Below are positions 13,677 to 25,595 of a DNA stretch of 64,000 nt, piece after piece. Every line of letters begins with the position of its first letter. Positions within the stretch are counted from its first letter, which is position 1. The notes below the pieces were generated by a model, which worked only from the letters and a program-made list of their open reading frames with translations, was not told where the DNA came from and ran no database searches. The stretch comes from Balanoglossus misakiensis (lineage: Eukaryota; Hemichordata), in assembly GCA_040954595.2 (NCBI GenBank), contig CM082593.2, forward strand, positions 7,502,001 to 7,566,000, written 5' to 3'. A program made the position numbers and the translations under genes.

Positions 13677-14420
13677 CACCACGCACATTATGACCAATAA
13701 CCGACGAAAATGTCGGTCACATTTGACTAGGCGGGCCTTGTATGTATACCTGTGGTTGAATAATTCCAAATCGAAAACACACACTTCGTTTCGTGCCGCC
13801 TGGGTCATATAAACAGTGAGTGCAATACTTGCACTTTGCTCAATATAAAGGTTGTATATAATGTTTCTGTCGCAAAAATAAATATATTGCGGATATCGCG
13901 AACGATCTTCCCTTGGAAACATGCGCGCAGAAGTTGACGAGCATGCGCAGTTACATGACTGCTCTGCTCTTTGTAGTACTCTATAAGGTTCTTGCATTCT
14001 TTGTGGAATCGACTTTTATAAAAAAAAGTAAATAAAATGTACTCCTATGATAATGAGATATGTTACAGATGTATCGTCTTCAGGATCGACATTGTACTCT
14101 TGTTGTATGAAAACTCATTATTATAAGTTAAATATACATAAATATTATCAAAGGTACTTGGTGATTTGCTGTAATGAACTTTGTGCAAGGCGTCACGGTA
14201 TTTTGCGGTGTTCTTTTGTCGCACGTGTAATGTTGCAAGATTGCGCAGGAAGGGCGGTGACTTGTGTACTTCATAGCGGAAAATGTTCAGACGACAGTTA
14301 CTGTACCATGTGGCCTACATCAAGCGTAAATGACGTCATTTTGCCTATAAATAAAACTTTTAGGATATTCGCCCAGCTTTGCAATATTTTTCCGTTTATG
14401 TAAACTTTGTACAACTTCAT

Positions 14421-15500
14421 CTACACCCTTTCTCGTCCACAAGTACACGCCAATGCAAGTTTCACTGTGGTCGGTTCGTAGACATAAAACCCTTCGGAGT
14501 CACAGTCTTTGGTTTTCTCCAAAACTGTCAAGTCGCCCGTGGTTATCGTCTCACACCGCCATATTGGATGGTAGTCGCTGTGTTCGATGAGATCGGTGAC
14601 GCACTTCCGGCAGTCGTAGCACTCGGCTTCAACCAGGGTTTGCGGGTAGCGGTCATCGTCTGTGTTTTCAACGTGGTAGTACGGACAGGTCGATCTGATT
14701 TCCAACGGAGCCCCCGAACCGTACGAGAGAGGGCAGGCGGTCGACGAGGGCGGGCTGTAGGTCCCCGCAGTGGCGGCGTAAGAGTGGGCATTCGGTGTGT
14801 ATTGGTTCAACTGCGCGCGAAGAGCGTCCTGACTCGGCTGTTGGCACTTTGTTGGGTTGCCATGGATACCGACTATGCTACACATGATGGCAAACTGTAA
14901 CGAAGAAGATAACAGCAAATATTACTACAAATTTCAGTCTTCACATTAAAATATGTTTCCATGTACTGGGCGATCGAACGATTTGAATTTGCAAAATAAA
15001 CCTGACGAAAACTTAGCAAACGTATAAATGTGAAGGTGATTTTTAGCTTTCTGTAAATGAGAGTACAGTATTTTTTGTTTCTCATCGTAAGGCTTATGAC
15101 AAGTTTGTCATCTGGTAGGAAAATGGACATCTTATAGACGTTGGAATTACATGTACACCAATCAATCCAAAAAGGACAACAATAATAATCATGGAAAAAA
15201 TAACCCAGCTCGGATGCACTGAGCTGTTGAGTGGCCATAGATTTTCAAAGAGGGAACTTGAGTCTTTAAAATATTTCCACCACGTCCGCTTTCACGTTTT
15301 AAACTGGTGTGGAAGCATCTGTTAATCAGATTTCGAAAATTCGAACATGTGTCCGATGTACGTAGCCTTAGAGCCTTACTTTCCTAATTTTTCTGACATC
15401 TTCAACAAATGTTCGCTTTTTTCAGGCTGAAAGGGGGGATCTCATCGGCGCATGCGTGCACTGAGCTCTAACTCACCAGACAACTGTACGTGATTTCCAT
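14421..15500 (-). CDS. Secreted IL-17-like cytokine, paralogue 2
   Basis: There are two coding exons, 15477-15500 (8 codons, ATG at 15498-15500, donor GTGAGT) and 14421-14894 (acceptor TTACAG), joined in phase 0. This gives 165 residues. The signal peptide MEITYSCL continues as FAIMCSIVGIHG across the junction, followed by NPTKC. The cytokine domain carries CPYYHVENTD, RYPQTLVEAEC, a C-x2-C pair, HPIWRCE and the terminal CTCGRERV. Compared with paralogues 1 and 3, the C-terminal region has its own substitutions (EKTKDCDSEG). A longer open frame without the intron starts at 14918, but its N-terminus does not match the other copies, so the two-exon model is preferred. Function (secreted ligand of IL-17 receptors) is inferred from the family. 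Confidence 0.86.
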
Positions 15501-15602
15501 GTCTAAATATGAATGACTTCTTCGCTGTGGTAATAGTATGAGTTACGTCCAGGAGTCGTGGTTGTCTAACTTGTGTTTGAATATCAAACTGCCTACCCCA
15601 TT

Positions 15603-15610
15603 CTTATATT
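15603..15610 (-). promoter_or_regulatory. TATA-like element of IL-17-like gene 2
   Basis: AATATAAG on the minus strand, about 105 bp upstream of the proposed ATG, almost the same spacing as the TATA box of paralogue 1. Confidence 0.35.
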
Positions 15611-17246
15611 CCTGATCGAGCCTGTATCTTTAGGCTGTGAGCTCATTATTGTGGAGAATATTTTTAAAAAAAATCAGGGAAAAGAGGCAAAATCTAGGCG
15701 AGATGTCCACGCTAATTTTGCGACTCGGTAATCCGGTCTATAATTAGCATGTGAATGGGTGCGGGAAATGATATTTTGAACCCGAGCTATCTGCACCAGC
15801 AAGACTTTAACCCCTTCGACCCGCGAGCCGCGCTAACTCCCTTCTGCTACACACATACACACCTGTTCAACTTAAACTTCTAAATTCTTGTTCAAATATC
15901 GTTAAAAGCATATGCATATGTAATTATCGGTCACGTAGTTCCACATATTCCGCATACAAATCAAAAACATTCCTATTGTATAAGGATATCTAGGAACTAA
16001 TCAAGAATTTGGAAGTTGAATTAATTATTTTTTTCGTTTAGTTCTAAATATAGGGTACTTCCCCGTACATCGCCCATCATGTAGACAAGGCACTATAATT
16101 ATGTTCTATATTTTGTCCAATTTTACCTGGAAAGTTTTAATCATCAGTGACCTGGTACCTTTGCAAGTAGTTGAAAAGTATACGCCTAGACAAATGTTGC
16201 CATTGAATGTTGAGATTTTTCCAATCACAGTTTTTCACTTGGGTGGCCACGCGAAAAAGTGTGCCGCCACGCGATCACACGATGGTAGACACGCCCTTCA
16301 ACCACATTGAGGGCATACGTATGTTGGGGGGTCTGCATTCATGTTGTATTGTCGTATGTTCTTTTGGACAATTTAAAACTATTGCTTGAGGACACTACAT
16401 GTTGTCATGCCAACAGACTGAATTGTTACTTGGCAGATCTACGCTCATAATCTACATTTTGACTTTTGACCGTTAGGTCGTGTAGGCCTATAACTGTGCG
16501 AAGCTTTTTTTCGGTATGCGACTTCCTCAAACACTGTATTCACACGGAACTCGCCTATGAAGCGTGTAATGCCTGTATGCGTCGCTAATCATTGACAAAG
16601 AAGTCGTGATCGACTGATGTGAGTAGGTAGGACTGCAATGACGTAACTTCTCTGATACGTAACATAACTTGCGTCCCCATGAAGTGCTTGCGTCATATTA
16701 ACAGTGTGTGGGAAGAGTGACGTCAGAGATGGCGGTGATTCATCATGGTGTAGTCAAGGAGAGAACAACATCATGAAAACAACACGTGGGTGCGGAACAA
16801 GAACAAAACCGTACCAAAAGCAGATTCAAGATGGCGATTTCTCGTGCCAGGAAATAACCAATCTCAAATGAAAGATACTCTAAAATTGGCAACAACAATT
16901 TTATGCTCTTTCAGCCCGAGTTCCGCAATATTCACACTTCCCAACAATGTATGTTCTAAACATCTTCGGGGTGGACTGTCCACTGTCACGGCACCCTGAA
17001 TTGTAAATGTGGGTGTCGTGTTAGTATGATATTGGTCAAATATGCACAACAAAGAATAAATGTCACATGAATGTGTCAAATCCTTTTTTTAAAAGAGGGA
17101 CGTATTTACAAGTTTTTTCTTCACGATTTAGGGGAATTCAAGTTGGCTTTATGCTCGACATTACCAGACCAGTGAGAATTGGCCAAAGTCGCCGCGTACT
17201 TGAATAAAGAGATGGAGATCGGTAACAATTTTACAGGTTGTATGTC
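15611..17246. other. Intergenic DNA between IL-17-like genes 2 and 3
   Basis: No gene is recognised. The open frames here are short and carry no identifiable motif. Confidence 0.6.
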
Positions 17247-17252
17247 TTTATT
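17247..17252 (-). promoter_or_regulatory. Candidate polyadenylation signal of IL-17-like gene 3
   Basis: AATAAA on the minus strand, about 625 nt past the stop codon and about 90 nt beyond the shared hairpin, a layout matching gene 1. Confidence 0.4.
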
Positions 17253-17340
17253 AATAAATATGTTTGAAGTATTTATAAATATATAAGTTAAATTTCAGTA
17301 GATAAAATAACTACGTCAAGTTTATAAAACTTACTGTGAC

Positions 17341-17355
17341 GTTACAGAACGTAAC
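17341..17355 (-). other. Conserved 3' hairpin, IL-17-like gene 3
   Basis: The gene-sense strand reads GTTAC, a GTTCT loop, then GTAAC: a perfect 5-bp stem. It sits next to the same GTAAGTTTTATAA segment found beside the hairpins of paralogues 1 and 2. Confidence 0.45.
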
Positions 17356-17876
17356 TGACTAAGTATGGAGGGCCTTAACAAATTAGTTGTCGACAGCCGT
17401 TTCATTTGGTTTTCTTTCTGAAATCTTGGACAAAAAAGCACAGTTACCATCTTCAAACGTTATCTTTCGCCGTTCTTTTTTTTTCATTGTCCTACTTGCT
17501 GTCCTGTCGGATCCTCTCAGCATCGCCTTCACCACGGCAACCATTATGTCATGTCGTTTACAAACAAGCAGGATACAGAAAATTCTGACGACCAGAATTG
17601 CAGAACGTCTCAGAAAAAAAATTCTCAAGTGGATTAAATTTACCCCTGTGGGGCTAATATCTATAGGAATATAAATAAATTTAGACTGTAAAAGTAGCGC
17701 TTATTTTCGTTACTAGTTTCTCTTTCCGTCTCTGATATGTATGATACCAGCGCCATTTTCTTCTAGTTGAAGGGCACATTCCTGCATCTGAACTTTTAAA
17801 CGATTGAATGTCACCTTGAGCTGATTTCTGTGTGTTGAATCACTCTGTTGCAAACACTTCAGTTTCCACCTCACGT

Positions 17877-18926
17877 TTAAACTCTTTCTCTTCCACAAGT
17901 ACAAGCCGCTGCCAGTTTCACTGTGGTCGGTTCGTAGACATAAAACCCGTCAGAGTCACAAGCGCTGGTTTTTACTAAGACTGTCAGGTCAGCCGTGGTT
18001 ATCTTCTCACACCGCCACATTGGATGGTGGTCGCTGTTTTCCAGGAGATCCGTGATGCAGTTCGGACAATCGTAGCACTCGGCTTCAACCAGGGTCGGTG
18101 GGTAGCGGTCGGTGTCTGTGTTTTCAACGTGGTAGTAAGGGCAGGTCGATCTGATTTCCAAGGGGGCGCCTGGCCCGTAGGAAACCGGACATGCAGTCGA
18201 TGAGGGCGGGCTGTAGGAACCAGGTATACTGGCATGCGAGAGAGCGTTCGGTGTGTATTGGCTTAACTGCTCTTGTAAAGCATCTTGACTCGGTTGTTGA
18301 CAGTTCATTGGGTTCCCATGGATACCAATCACGCTGACAACTACCATTGCTACAATCTATAAGAGACAGAATCATACATCAGTTAATTTCCTAGTAACAC
18401 GGGAGCCTTCTTCAGTACGAGGGGATGCGGTCTGCAGGCTATAAAAACGCCGACGAAATTCTCGATGTGAACAAAATGAACCAAATTTAATGCCCCTTTC
18501 CCATGTTTTCAGCAACTTATAGCATTGTACAGGAGAAACTGTAGTGGTAAATTAAGAAGCGTCTCAGCACGGCAACAATTAAAGTAGTTATCATGGGAAA
18601 TAATCATTGTCTGACTCTCTAGAGTCTTAGCCGATGACAACTGCATACCTGGTCCGTCGTTATAGTCTAAATTTGCATTTGTTACTTTCATCGCCAAATA
18701 TGGCAAAAAAGCCATAAAGGTAAAAGCAAAGTAATGTGATATAATGTACGCAATAGTGTGAAATCCCCTTCTGTAAGAAATGGCCCTCCCAAATGAAAGA
18801 ATGTTGCTTAGATGTGACTGGGTACTGCGACAGAAAAAAGTACAGCAACATTATAGTGCAGTTAATTCTAATATCCTGAAGAACTACCAACTCCGAACTC
18901 ACCATTACACTATGCAGAGAGTCCAT
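17877..18926 (-). CDS. Secreted IL-17-like cytokine, paralogue 3
   Basis: There are two coding exons, 18903-18926 (8 codons, MDSLHSVM, donor GTGAGT) and 17877-18356 (acceptor CTTATAG), joined in phase 0. This gives 167 residues. The signal peptide continues as IVAMVVVSVIGIHG, then NPMNC. The IL-17 pattern is complete: CPYYHVENTD, RYPPTLVEAEC, C-x2-C, HPMWRCE, closing CTCGRERV. The gene is mosaic. Its last approximately 150 bp nearly match paralogue 1, while its middle (about 18050-18160) nearly matches paralogue 2, which points to gene conversion. It is the promoter-proximal, outermost copy of the array relative to the satellite. No clear TATA box was seen. Secretion and receptor binding are inferred from the family. 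Confidence 0.86.
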
Positions 18927-20915
18927 GTCTTTGAAGTTTTCTTGTATCTTGGTAGTGATGGTATAACACGGTGAGTAGTGATGGAGGTAGTTGTTCTTGC
19001 TACAGATATTGTCTCAGTGATGTTCAGCTTCACGAGCCCCATGTTTTTATTAACTGCTCAAAATCTGTGGTATGACCTCAACTTGCAATTTTTAGCCGGC
19101 GGGAAAACACAATCTACCTAAGATGTACTTAAACCCTAGCAACAGCGTGTTTTGGTCTAAATACACTTGGCTTTTGTGATCCGGGTATGTATTGGAACCC
19201 GTATGTACACCCGGACTTCCCCTTCAGATTTCAACCCACCGGTGCTTTGTACTTCCGGTCTGACGAGACTCGTCACATAGATACTGTTGCTATGTGGAGG
19301 TACGCACAGTGATGTAACTGGCCAACCCACTTTGCAGGTGTTGACCTTTGAATTATGCAAATCAGTCATGTTTTGTGATGTTTGTAACATGTTCGCACGT
19401 GGCATTGAGCCCGTGATTGGAGGACAACGCGCGTCATACTGTTCCGCTTTTAATCGAATTGAAGCATTTGGCACGTTTATCTCGCTTTTGAAACGACTGT
19501 TGCGTCACAATCGTTATGCACCTGTGACTATAGATATAAATCAACACTGCAGATAACTGACAGAAGAAAAAAACTATCTAACGACGCATGCTCACACCTA
19601 AGTTGATTGAAAATACAATGTATAAGGCAAAAAAAAAGATTGGTTATCAAGTTGAATTCACGAAATTAATACTTTGTCATGCACGGATTTACATATCTAT
19701 TAAAATGTAAGCGGAAAGTTGGAAAAAAAAACAAGTGGAATTATACTGTAGTTTTTCACGCCATTACTGCTCTGGCCAGGAAAATTACCGAACGCGGGGG
19801 AGGGGGTGTATTTGGGGGTCTGTCCTATTTCCACTCTACCCCCGCGGAAAACATTGGGGAATAAAGTCTCACACAAACACACGTTTGCAGAAGCTAATGA
19901 CACCGCAGTCGAAATATTTTGATTTTAGCCAACAGGCGACAAATAGCAGGTCAAAGGTTCGGGTGTGGAATTTAGGGGCTTCCCCTTGGTTACCCAATTC
20001 AAATGATTAACATGTGATAAGATATACCGCTTTATGACGTACTGGTATAGTCTGCTAGATATCCATGGATTCAAGCAGTCGTTGTAAAGAGCTTCTGAAT
20101 ATTACCAACGCTCAAACTGTTTCGCACTAAGAACAAAAGCATGCAATGAAACTATTGGATTCCGGCCAGAATCTATTTACATGCTCTGTATGCTTGTTAA
20201 TAGGTATGTGCGCAACAGTAGTAGCAACGAAAGTAGCGATAAACTGACTGTAATATACGTTTTACCACCTTAAATCCGTATCAGTATCGTTGAGTCATAT
20301 AGTGAACCCACCTTATAAGAAGGAAGAGAACGAGAATACTGAATACGCGACGACAATTTCCTGTTACAAGGAGCTTGTTATGACACAAGGAGGTGTGAAT
20401 GCTATGGCAATGAAGCAATAAACACGCCTTCTTTTTTCAAGTTCTTTTTAGCACGAAAGCGGAATTGAATCCGGTTCAACACTTCAACTTTCGGACAGAT
20501 CACGAACAATCAAACTAACATGCTTGAGGGGCAAATTACTTTGTGGGATTATTCTCTGTATAATAATCATTATAGAACTATCGAACTTTTTTTATTATCA
20601 TACATGCAACGCCTGTATTTGGCACTTTCTATTGTTCTCGCCCCGAAGATATTTAGGGGTTATCGAAATTCTCAATGCAAAATAATTGTTAACATGATAT
20701 TTTGAAAGAGAACGTAAACAATTTTATTTAGAATGCGGATGTGCCCATCGTAATGAAAGCTGCCAACCCCCTTAAAATGATACTACGGCCCATACGTCAT
20801 ACGTCACAACATGCCTACTGCCGTGATCTAAGGGCGCCCGGTTCAAATTTGAAATTGTTTTTCTCGGCGCATTTCCGCAAATCGTACTGTTTTATAGGTA
20901 GGCATGTATGATAAA
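18927..20915. other. Gene-poor stretch
   Basis: No gene is recognised between the outermost IL-17-like gene and the foldback element at 20916. Open frames are short and anonymous. Confidence 0.55.
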
Positions 20916-21056
20916 GGGGTTATTACACGAATTTTGGTCGATAACGCGACGCATTCTCGTGATGTCCGTATTTTGACCCGCTGCTTCGCAACTCGTCAAA
21001 ATACGGACATCACTCGAATACGACGCGTTATCGACCAACATTCGTGTAATAACCCC
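20916..21056. mobile_element. Foldback MITE, 141 bp
   Basis: The two halves are inverted copies of about 65 bp separated by a few bases. The left arm starts GGGGTTATTACACGAAT and the right arm ends ATTCGTGTAATAACCCC. TAAA directly flanks both ends and fits a 4-bp target duplication, although TA would also fit. It has no coding capacity. A non-autonomous DNA transposon is the simplest reading; the superfamily is unknown. Confidence 0.75.
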
Positions 21057-21469
21057 TAAACATTAAACGGTACGCATTTCGTGTCCCTATTTGACCCACC
21101 ATAGTCTTGCCAGTTTCCTCTTTACAATGTGCTCGGGATCCCCTTTTCCGCTACGTACTTTGTCAATTCTTTTGAACAGTCAATAAACCCAGTGAAAATT
21201 GAAGACTTATGGAGTACATACTTCCGGGGTAATCCCGAAACAGGTATACATTTATTAAAAATACTAAAAGTACGAGGTGTGGCGCCTTTCAAAGTGACTT
21301 GAATACAAGTACGAGTGTACCTGTACCATGTTGCATGCGGGGATTTTATTCTGTGTAATTATAAGCTCTGCAAACGCGTGTTTGTGTGACACTTTATCCC
21401 CCATGTTTTCAAAAATGACAAAATCACCAAAGTTCGCTGACTTGTTTTCACTTTGTATGGTGTAAAACG

Positions 21470-22060
21470 TAAGAACCTCGATTTTTCGGTAAGAACCGTG
21501 TAAATGCCTATCTAAGAACCTTCATGATCGGCCACGTGTATAAAATCGTATTTAAGAACCTTGATGATCGGCCACGTGTATAAAATCGTATTTATGAATC
21601 TTGATGATCGGCCATGTGTATAAAATCGTATTTAAGAACCTTGATGATCGACCACGTGTATAAAATCGTATTTATGAACCTTGATGATCGGCCACGTGTA
21701 TAAAATCGTATCTAAGAACCTTGATGATCGACCACGTGTATAAAATCGTATTTATGAATCTTGATGATCGGCCACGTGTATAAAATCGTATTTAAGAACC
21801 TTGATGATCGACCACGTGTATAAAATCCTATGTAAGAACATTGATGATCGGCCCCGTGTATAAAATCCTATCTAGTAAGAACCTTGGTGATCGGCCCCGT
21901 GTATAAAATCCTATCTAAGAACCTTGATTATCGAACACGTGTATAAAATCGTATCTAAGAACCTTGATGATCGACCACGTGTATAAAATCCTATCTAAGA
22001 ACCTTGATTATGTCGGCCATGTATGAAAATGCCTATTTAAGAACCTTGGTGATTTCGGAG
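21470..22060. repeat. 40-bp minisatellite with CACGTG and TATAAAA in each unit
   Basis: About 12 good units plus degenerate units at both ends. A typical unit contains AAGAACCTTGATGATCG, then CCACGTGTATAAAATC. In the centre (21580-21820), units with GGCC before ACGTG alternate with units with GACC, and TTATGAA alternates with TTAAGAA, giving an 80-bp dimeric higher-order unit. The 3' units show CCTA in place of CGTA and some CCCCGTG variants. Confidence 0.93.
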
Positions 22061-25000
22061 AGATAAATTATAATAATTAATAATTTTTAATGAGAAATTA
22101 TCATCGCATCGACTGAAAATAAGACTTTATCTGCTAGAATACTTACAGCCTACAAAGTCAAAATAAGTCAGTGTTCTAGCTGACAATTACGCCACCTGCA
22201 CCACCCTCCACCTCCCCGCGATGTGGGGGTTTCTGTTCAGTCTATTACCACTCAAACCAGATAAGGTTAATATATCATACCAGGTCCCACTAGTCATCGC
22301 AGAATTTATATCATTGCGAGATATTATTTTTCCCGCGCAGACCAGAAAGACGGCAGCTTTTCGCGCTCCCCAGCATCTAGTCTGGACTGCAGTACGTTGT
22401 CTCAGTTTTGTGGTACCTGGTAGCCGCACGCACGCTTTTTTGGTCACATGAGTCACCTTGAAAATAAAATATGCGGGTGGTATTTATTTTTGTAGACTAA
22501 TATAGGGAGAGCATTGTTTAAAATCATTTGTGTTACGGTGTGTGTTGGGTGGCCATTGTGGAGGTACATGTACTACAGCCAGCTCGCCTGCACCGTTTAG
22601 TTTTCCCGGGGAACTGCCAAAAACCGGAGGATTGTAGGCCCGGGCTGTTTAGGGATAGGCGACGTTACACTATTCGACAAAAAACGGTAAATATTTTCTG
22701 CTTATTTGGCTTCCGTGATCCGTTGCAACATATTGAAGAATTGCGAGGCCGAGGTACGTTGTGGTAAACATGCACAAGAAGAATATCTCTTCAAAAAATA
22801 TCCACAAGCGTGTTTACCCCCATGTCGTCACGTTGTTTGTCTACATACATTTGGATATATCACATGAATATCAGTACAGTACTATACCAAAACCAAAAGT
22901 TGTCCTACCGTACACACGCACACACTGTCACAAAGATCCCAGGCTGAAAGCACCAATCTCTGTCCGTCAGACTAGCAAAATCTACATACCAATTGTGACC
23001 ATTCGGAGTATTGCCGTGTTGATCTTCGGTACAATATGAATTAAAGTTGTGTAGCAGCACTCTTTGATCAACAGTTGAAATTACAGCATGAGCTTTCGGG
23101 AACATGTAGTCCCCTTCTTCAGATGCACTCGTGGAATGAACAGTGAATCAGAGAATCATGGGGTATTCAAAGTAGAAAATATGTGCAGGACCAGGTGCCT
23201 CGGAAAACAAAAGAAGGGGTGGGTGTGAAAATTGAACAATGGAAATGTTAATGGGACTGAAAATGTGTAAATGGGGTAGTAGACAGTTATTTGTAGTGTG
23301 ACCAAATGTGGTAATGGTACATTAGTGAAATGAGCTGGCGTCGTTTAGAGGGGCCATTCTATTCGATAGAGTGATCAGGCCGTTATATTCAGAAAAGGGG
23401 GTCAGAAAATTCATTAGCTTCATCAAAACAAGCTGGCCACTATACGGGCATGCCATATTTAACCTGTGTCAACGTGTATAGAGACCAGCTGCAATGCACC
23501 ATACATGGATTTTCTCTTTCCTAGCGTCGATATTTTAGAACAACGCATGGCCCTTCTAAATCTAGAATTATCGTTCGGTTGTGTGTCATATCTTATGCAG
23601 TGGATGGGTGAAGCGACCGGGGCAGGTTTCAACGTGCTTGTGGTTCGCACACCATCCATATTATAGACACATTATTTTTACATAAGCGGTTTTTCAGTTA
23701 TTATTAACATGTAAATATCGCTTGGATTCCAATATGCATCGTTGCATAAACGGATTAATCATGATCAATTACAGCCGATTTCAAAACAGCATGAAGTTTC
23801 ATTGTGACCGGAGAGGTAAAATGAATGCATTCTCCGACAACAAGAAAGTGTACCTCATGTGACACGTGTTGATTTTGCAATACTTGAACTAACTCTACGA
23901 CCATTGTCCTGATTAAGAAAGATATTCATGATTTTGAGAAACGCTTTATTCAGAATTTCACGATTCGGTAACTTTTCTAGCGATACGTTAATTGGTATAT
24001 TGTCAAGCATCGTGTCAAATAATACGACTGAATGGTAAACTTTTAACCGCAATTGTTTTTCTAAGAATCGCTGTCAGAGAGAACATTAATTGGTTGTTTT
24101 GTAAAGTTTGAAAATCCACGAGACGAAGTATGCCTCTATCAAAAACCAAACGTAGGATTTGGTTTTTGCTAGACGAGAAACCTCTCACGTTGACGCGATG
24201 AAACTCAACGCAATTGTGGAATCGGTAGGCCTGCCTACCAATATTCGTGGTGCATTCTAAAACACGTGAGCAGTAACATTTCCCAGATTATGGATAGATG
24301 GTGTCCATTATTACAAAGGGAATCAATATTAAACTTTAAATATATTACGACCATATGGAATCCCAACTACAAGTACAGATGTCTAACTTCTAGATTATGC
24401 ATGCCAAGGTAAGGCGTGTGGGTCATGAAATTGACCCAGATTGTTTAATTTGTGACATGACAATCTGCGTGACGTTTGAAAATTGTCGGAATAATGGAAC
24501 CCGCCCTCAAGCGACTTGTGCATGAGATTGGCGAGATTCTAAGCGCACTTCCTACATGTATACCTGAAATCTAGGCTGGACACATGGGTTTTTGCGGGTT
24601 TGCTGCTTTGGAGTGATGCTTAAAACATACTAGTAGTTACTAACAGTGGTGTTTATGTCACACACAAAAGTTAGCCGATAGTGTCAGGGGAAAAACTGGG
24701 AAAGTACGATTCAATCGTATCGCGAAACAACTTGGGCAAATCATCATGTGTTCCCGGTTTTAAAAAACAAGTTGCCCTTCCCATAATTTATGACACATAT
24801 TTCAAGCCTGCAGTTTTACAAATAGGCCTAAACACAAAATTCGAAGGACAGAAAGTGCGTGTAGTTTACTTGAACTTGGAGGTGTGAGAGAGCACTGCGG
24901 CCAAGGCCATTTTCCCTTCGGTTGCCATTGGCAACGGTGAGACCCGAACTCGCGATGTCTTACGTGTACGCACCATTGTATACTTCCAGTGTGAACTTTT

Positions 25001-25595
25001 GTATCTCAACGGTGTCGACATGTCATGGCCCAGTGGACGCACTCTCTAAGAAAACAACCGACACGACAAATGTAAAGTGGAAATGCCAGCTCATATTTCA
25101 CACCAGTCAGGGTGACTGAAGTGATGATCAGCGCTACCTACGGTGGAAATCGCGACGCCTTTTAATTAACACAGGCCAGGCAATGCGCATCACTGTCCCT
25201 ATTCATGTATATGAAAGTTCCCACGCACTACGCATGTTCATTGTTATGTTAATCATATTCATCTGAAATATGACGGTAGGCGTAACTGTAGTGTTTTCAT
25301 CACGATGCTTGATATTTTCCAGCCAGTCCGAACCGTTACACATACGTGGATGAATCCGGACCGATAGGGAAGACATGAGGGTTAATGTTTAACCGCGGCT
25401 ATCGGAAAAAAAACGTGTAGTCTGCGTTAAACATATTTAATCACATACATGTATTGTATGTACGTACGCTCACCTTTCAACATGGCTGCTCGGGTGATAA
25501 CAGTGATCAGGTGGTCGGCCTCTGTTTATCTCGACGAAAACTGATACTGCTGCTTGTTGTTGTTGTTGTCGCCGTCACGTGTGACATTGGCCAAG
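22061..25595. other. Gene-poor stretch upstream of the death-domain gene
   Basis: No protein-coding gene is recognised. It contains the hammerhead-core-like motif at 23093-23122 and otherwise anonymous sequence. The last few hundred bases presumably hold the promoter of the downstream gene, but no specific element could be assigned. Confidence 0.5.
23093..23122 (-). other. Hammerhead-ribozyme-core-like motif, possible retroelement relic
   Basis: The minus strand reads CTGAAGA, a 6-bp stem with a five-base loop (GGGGAC/GTTCCC with one wobble), then GAAAG. This resembles the CUGANGA-stem II-GAAA core of hammerhead ribozymes associated with Penelope-like retroelements. One extra A precedes the stem, stem I could not be found, and the candidate cleavage position after a short stem III would be G. 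It is therefore at best a decayed copy. No reverse transcriptase fragment was seen nearby. Confidence 0.3.

Noticed and set aside
14873-15238. 121-residue minus-strand open frame ahead of IL-17-like gene 2
   Set aside because: No family signature. It overlaps the intron of the two-exon model, and a matching 8-codon first exon exists at 15477-15500.
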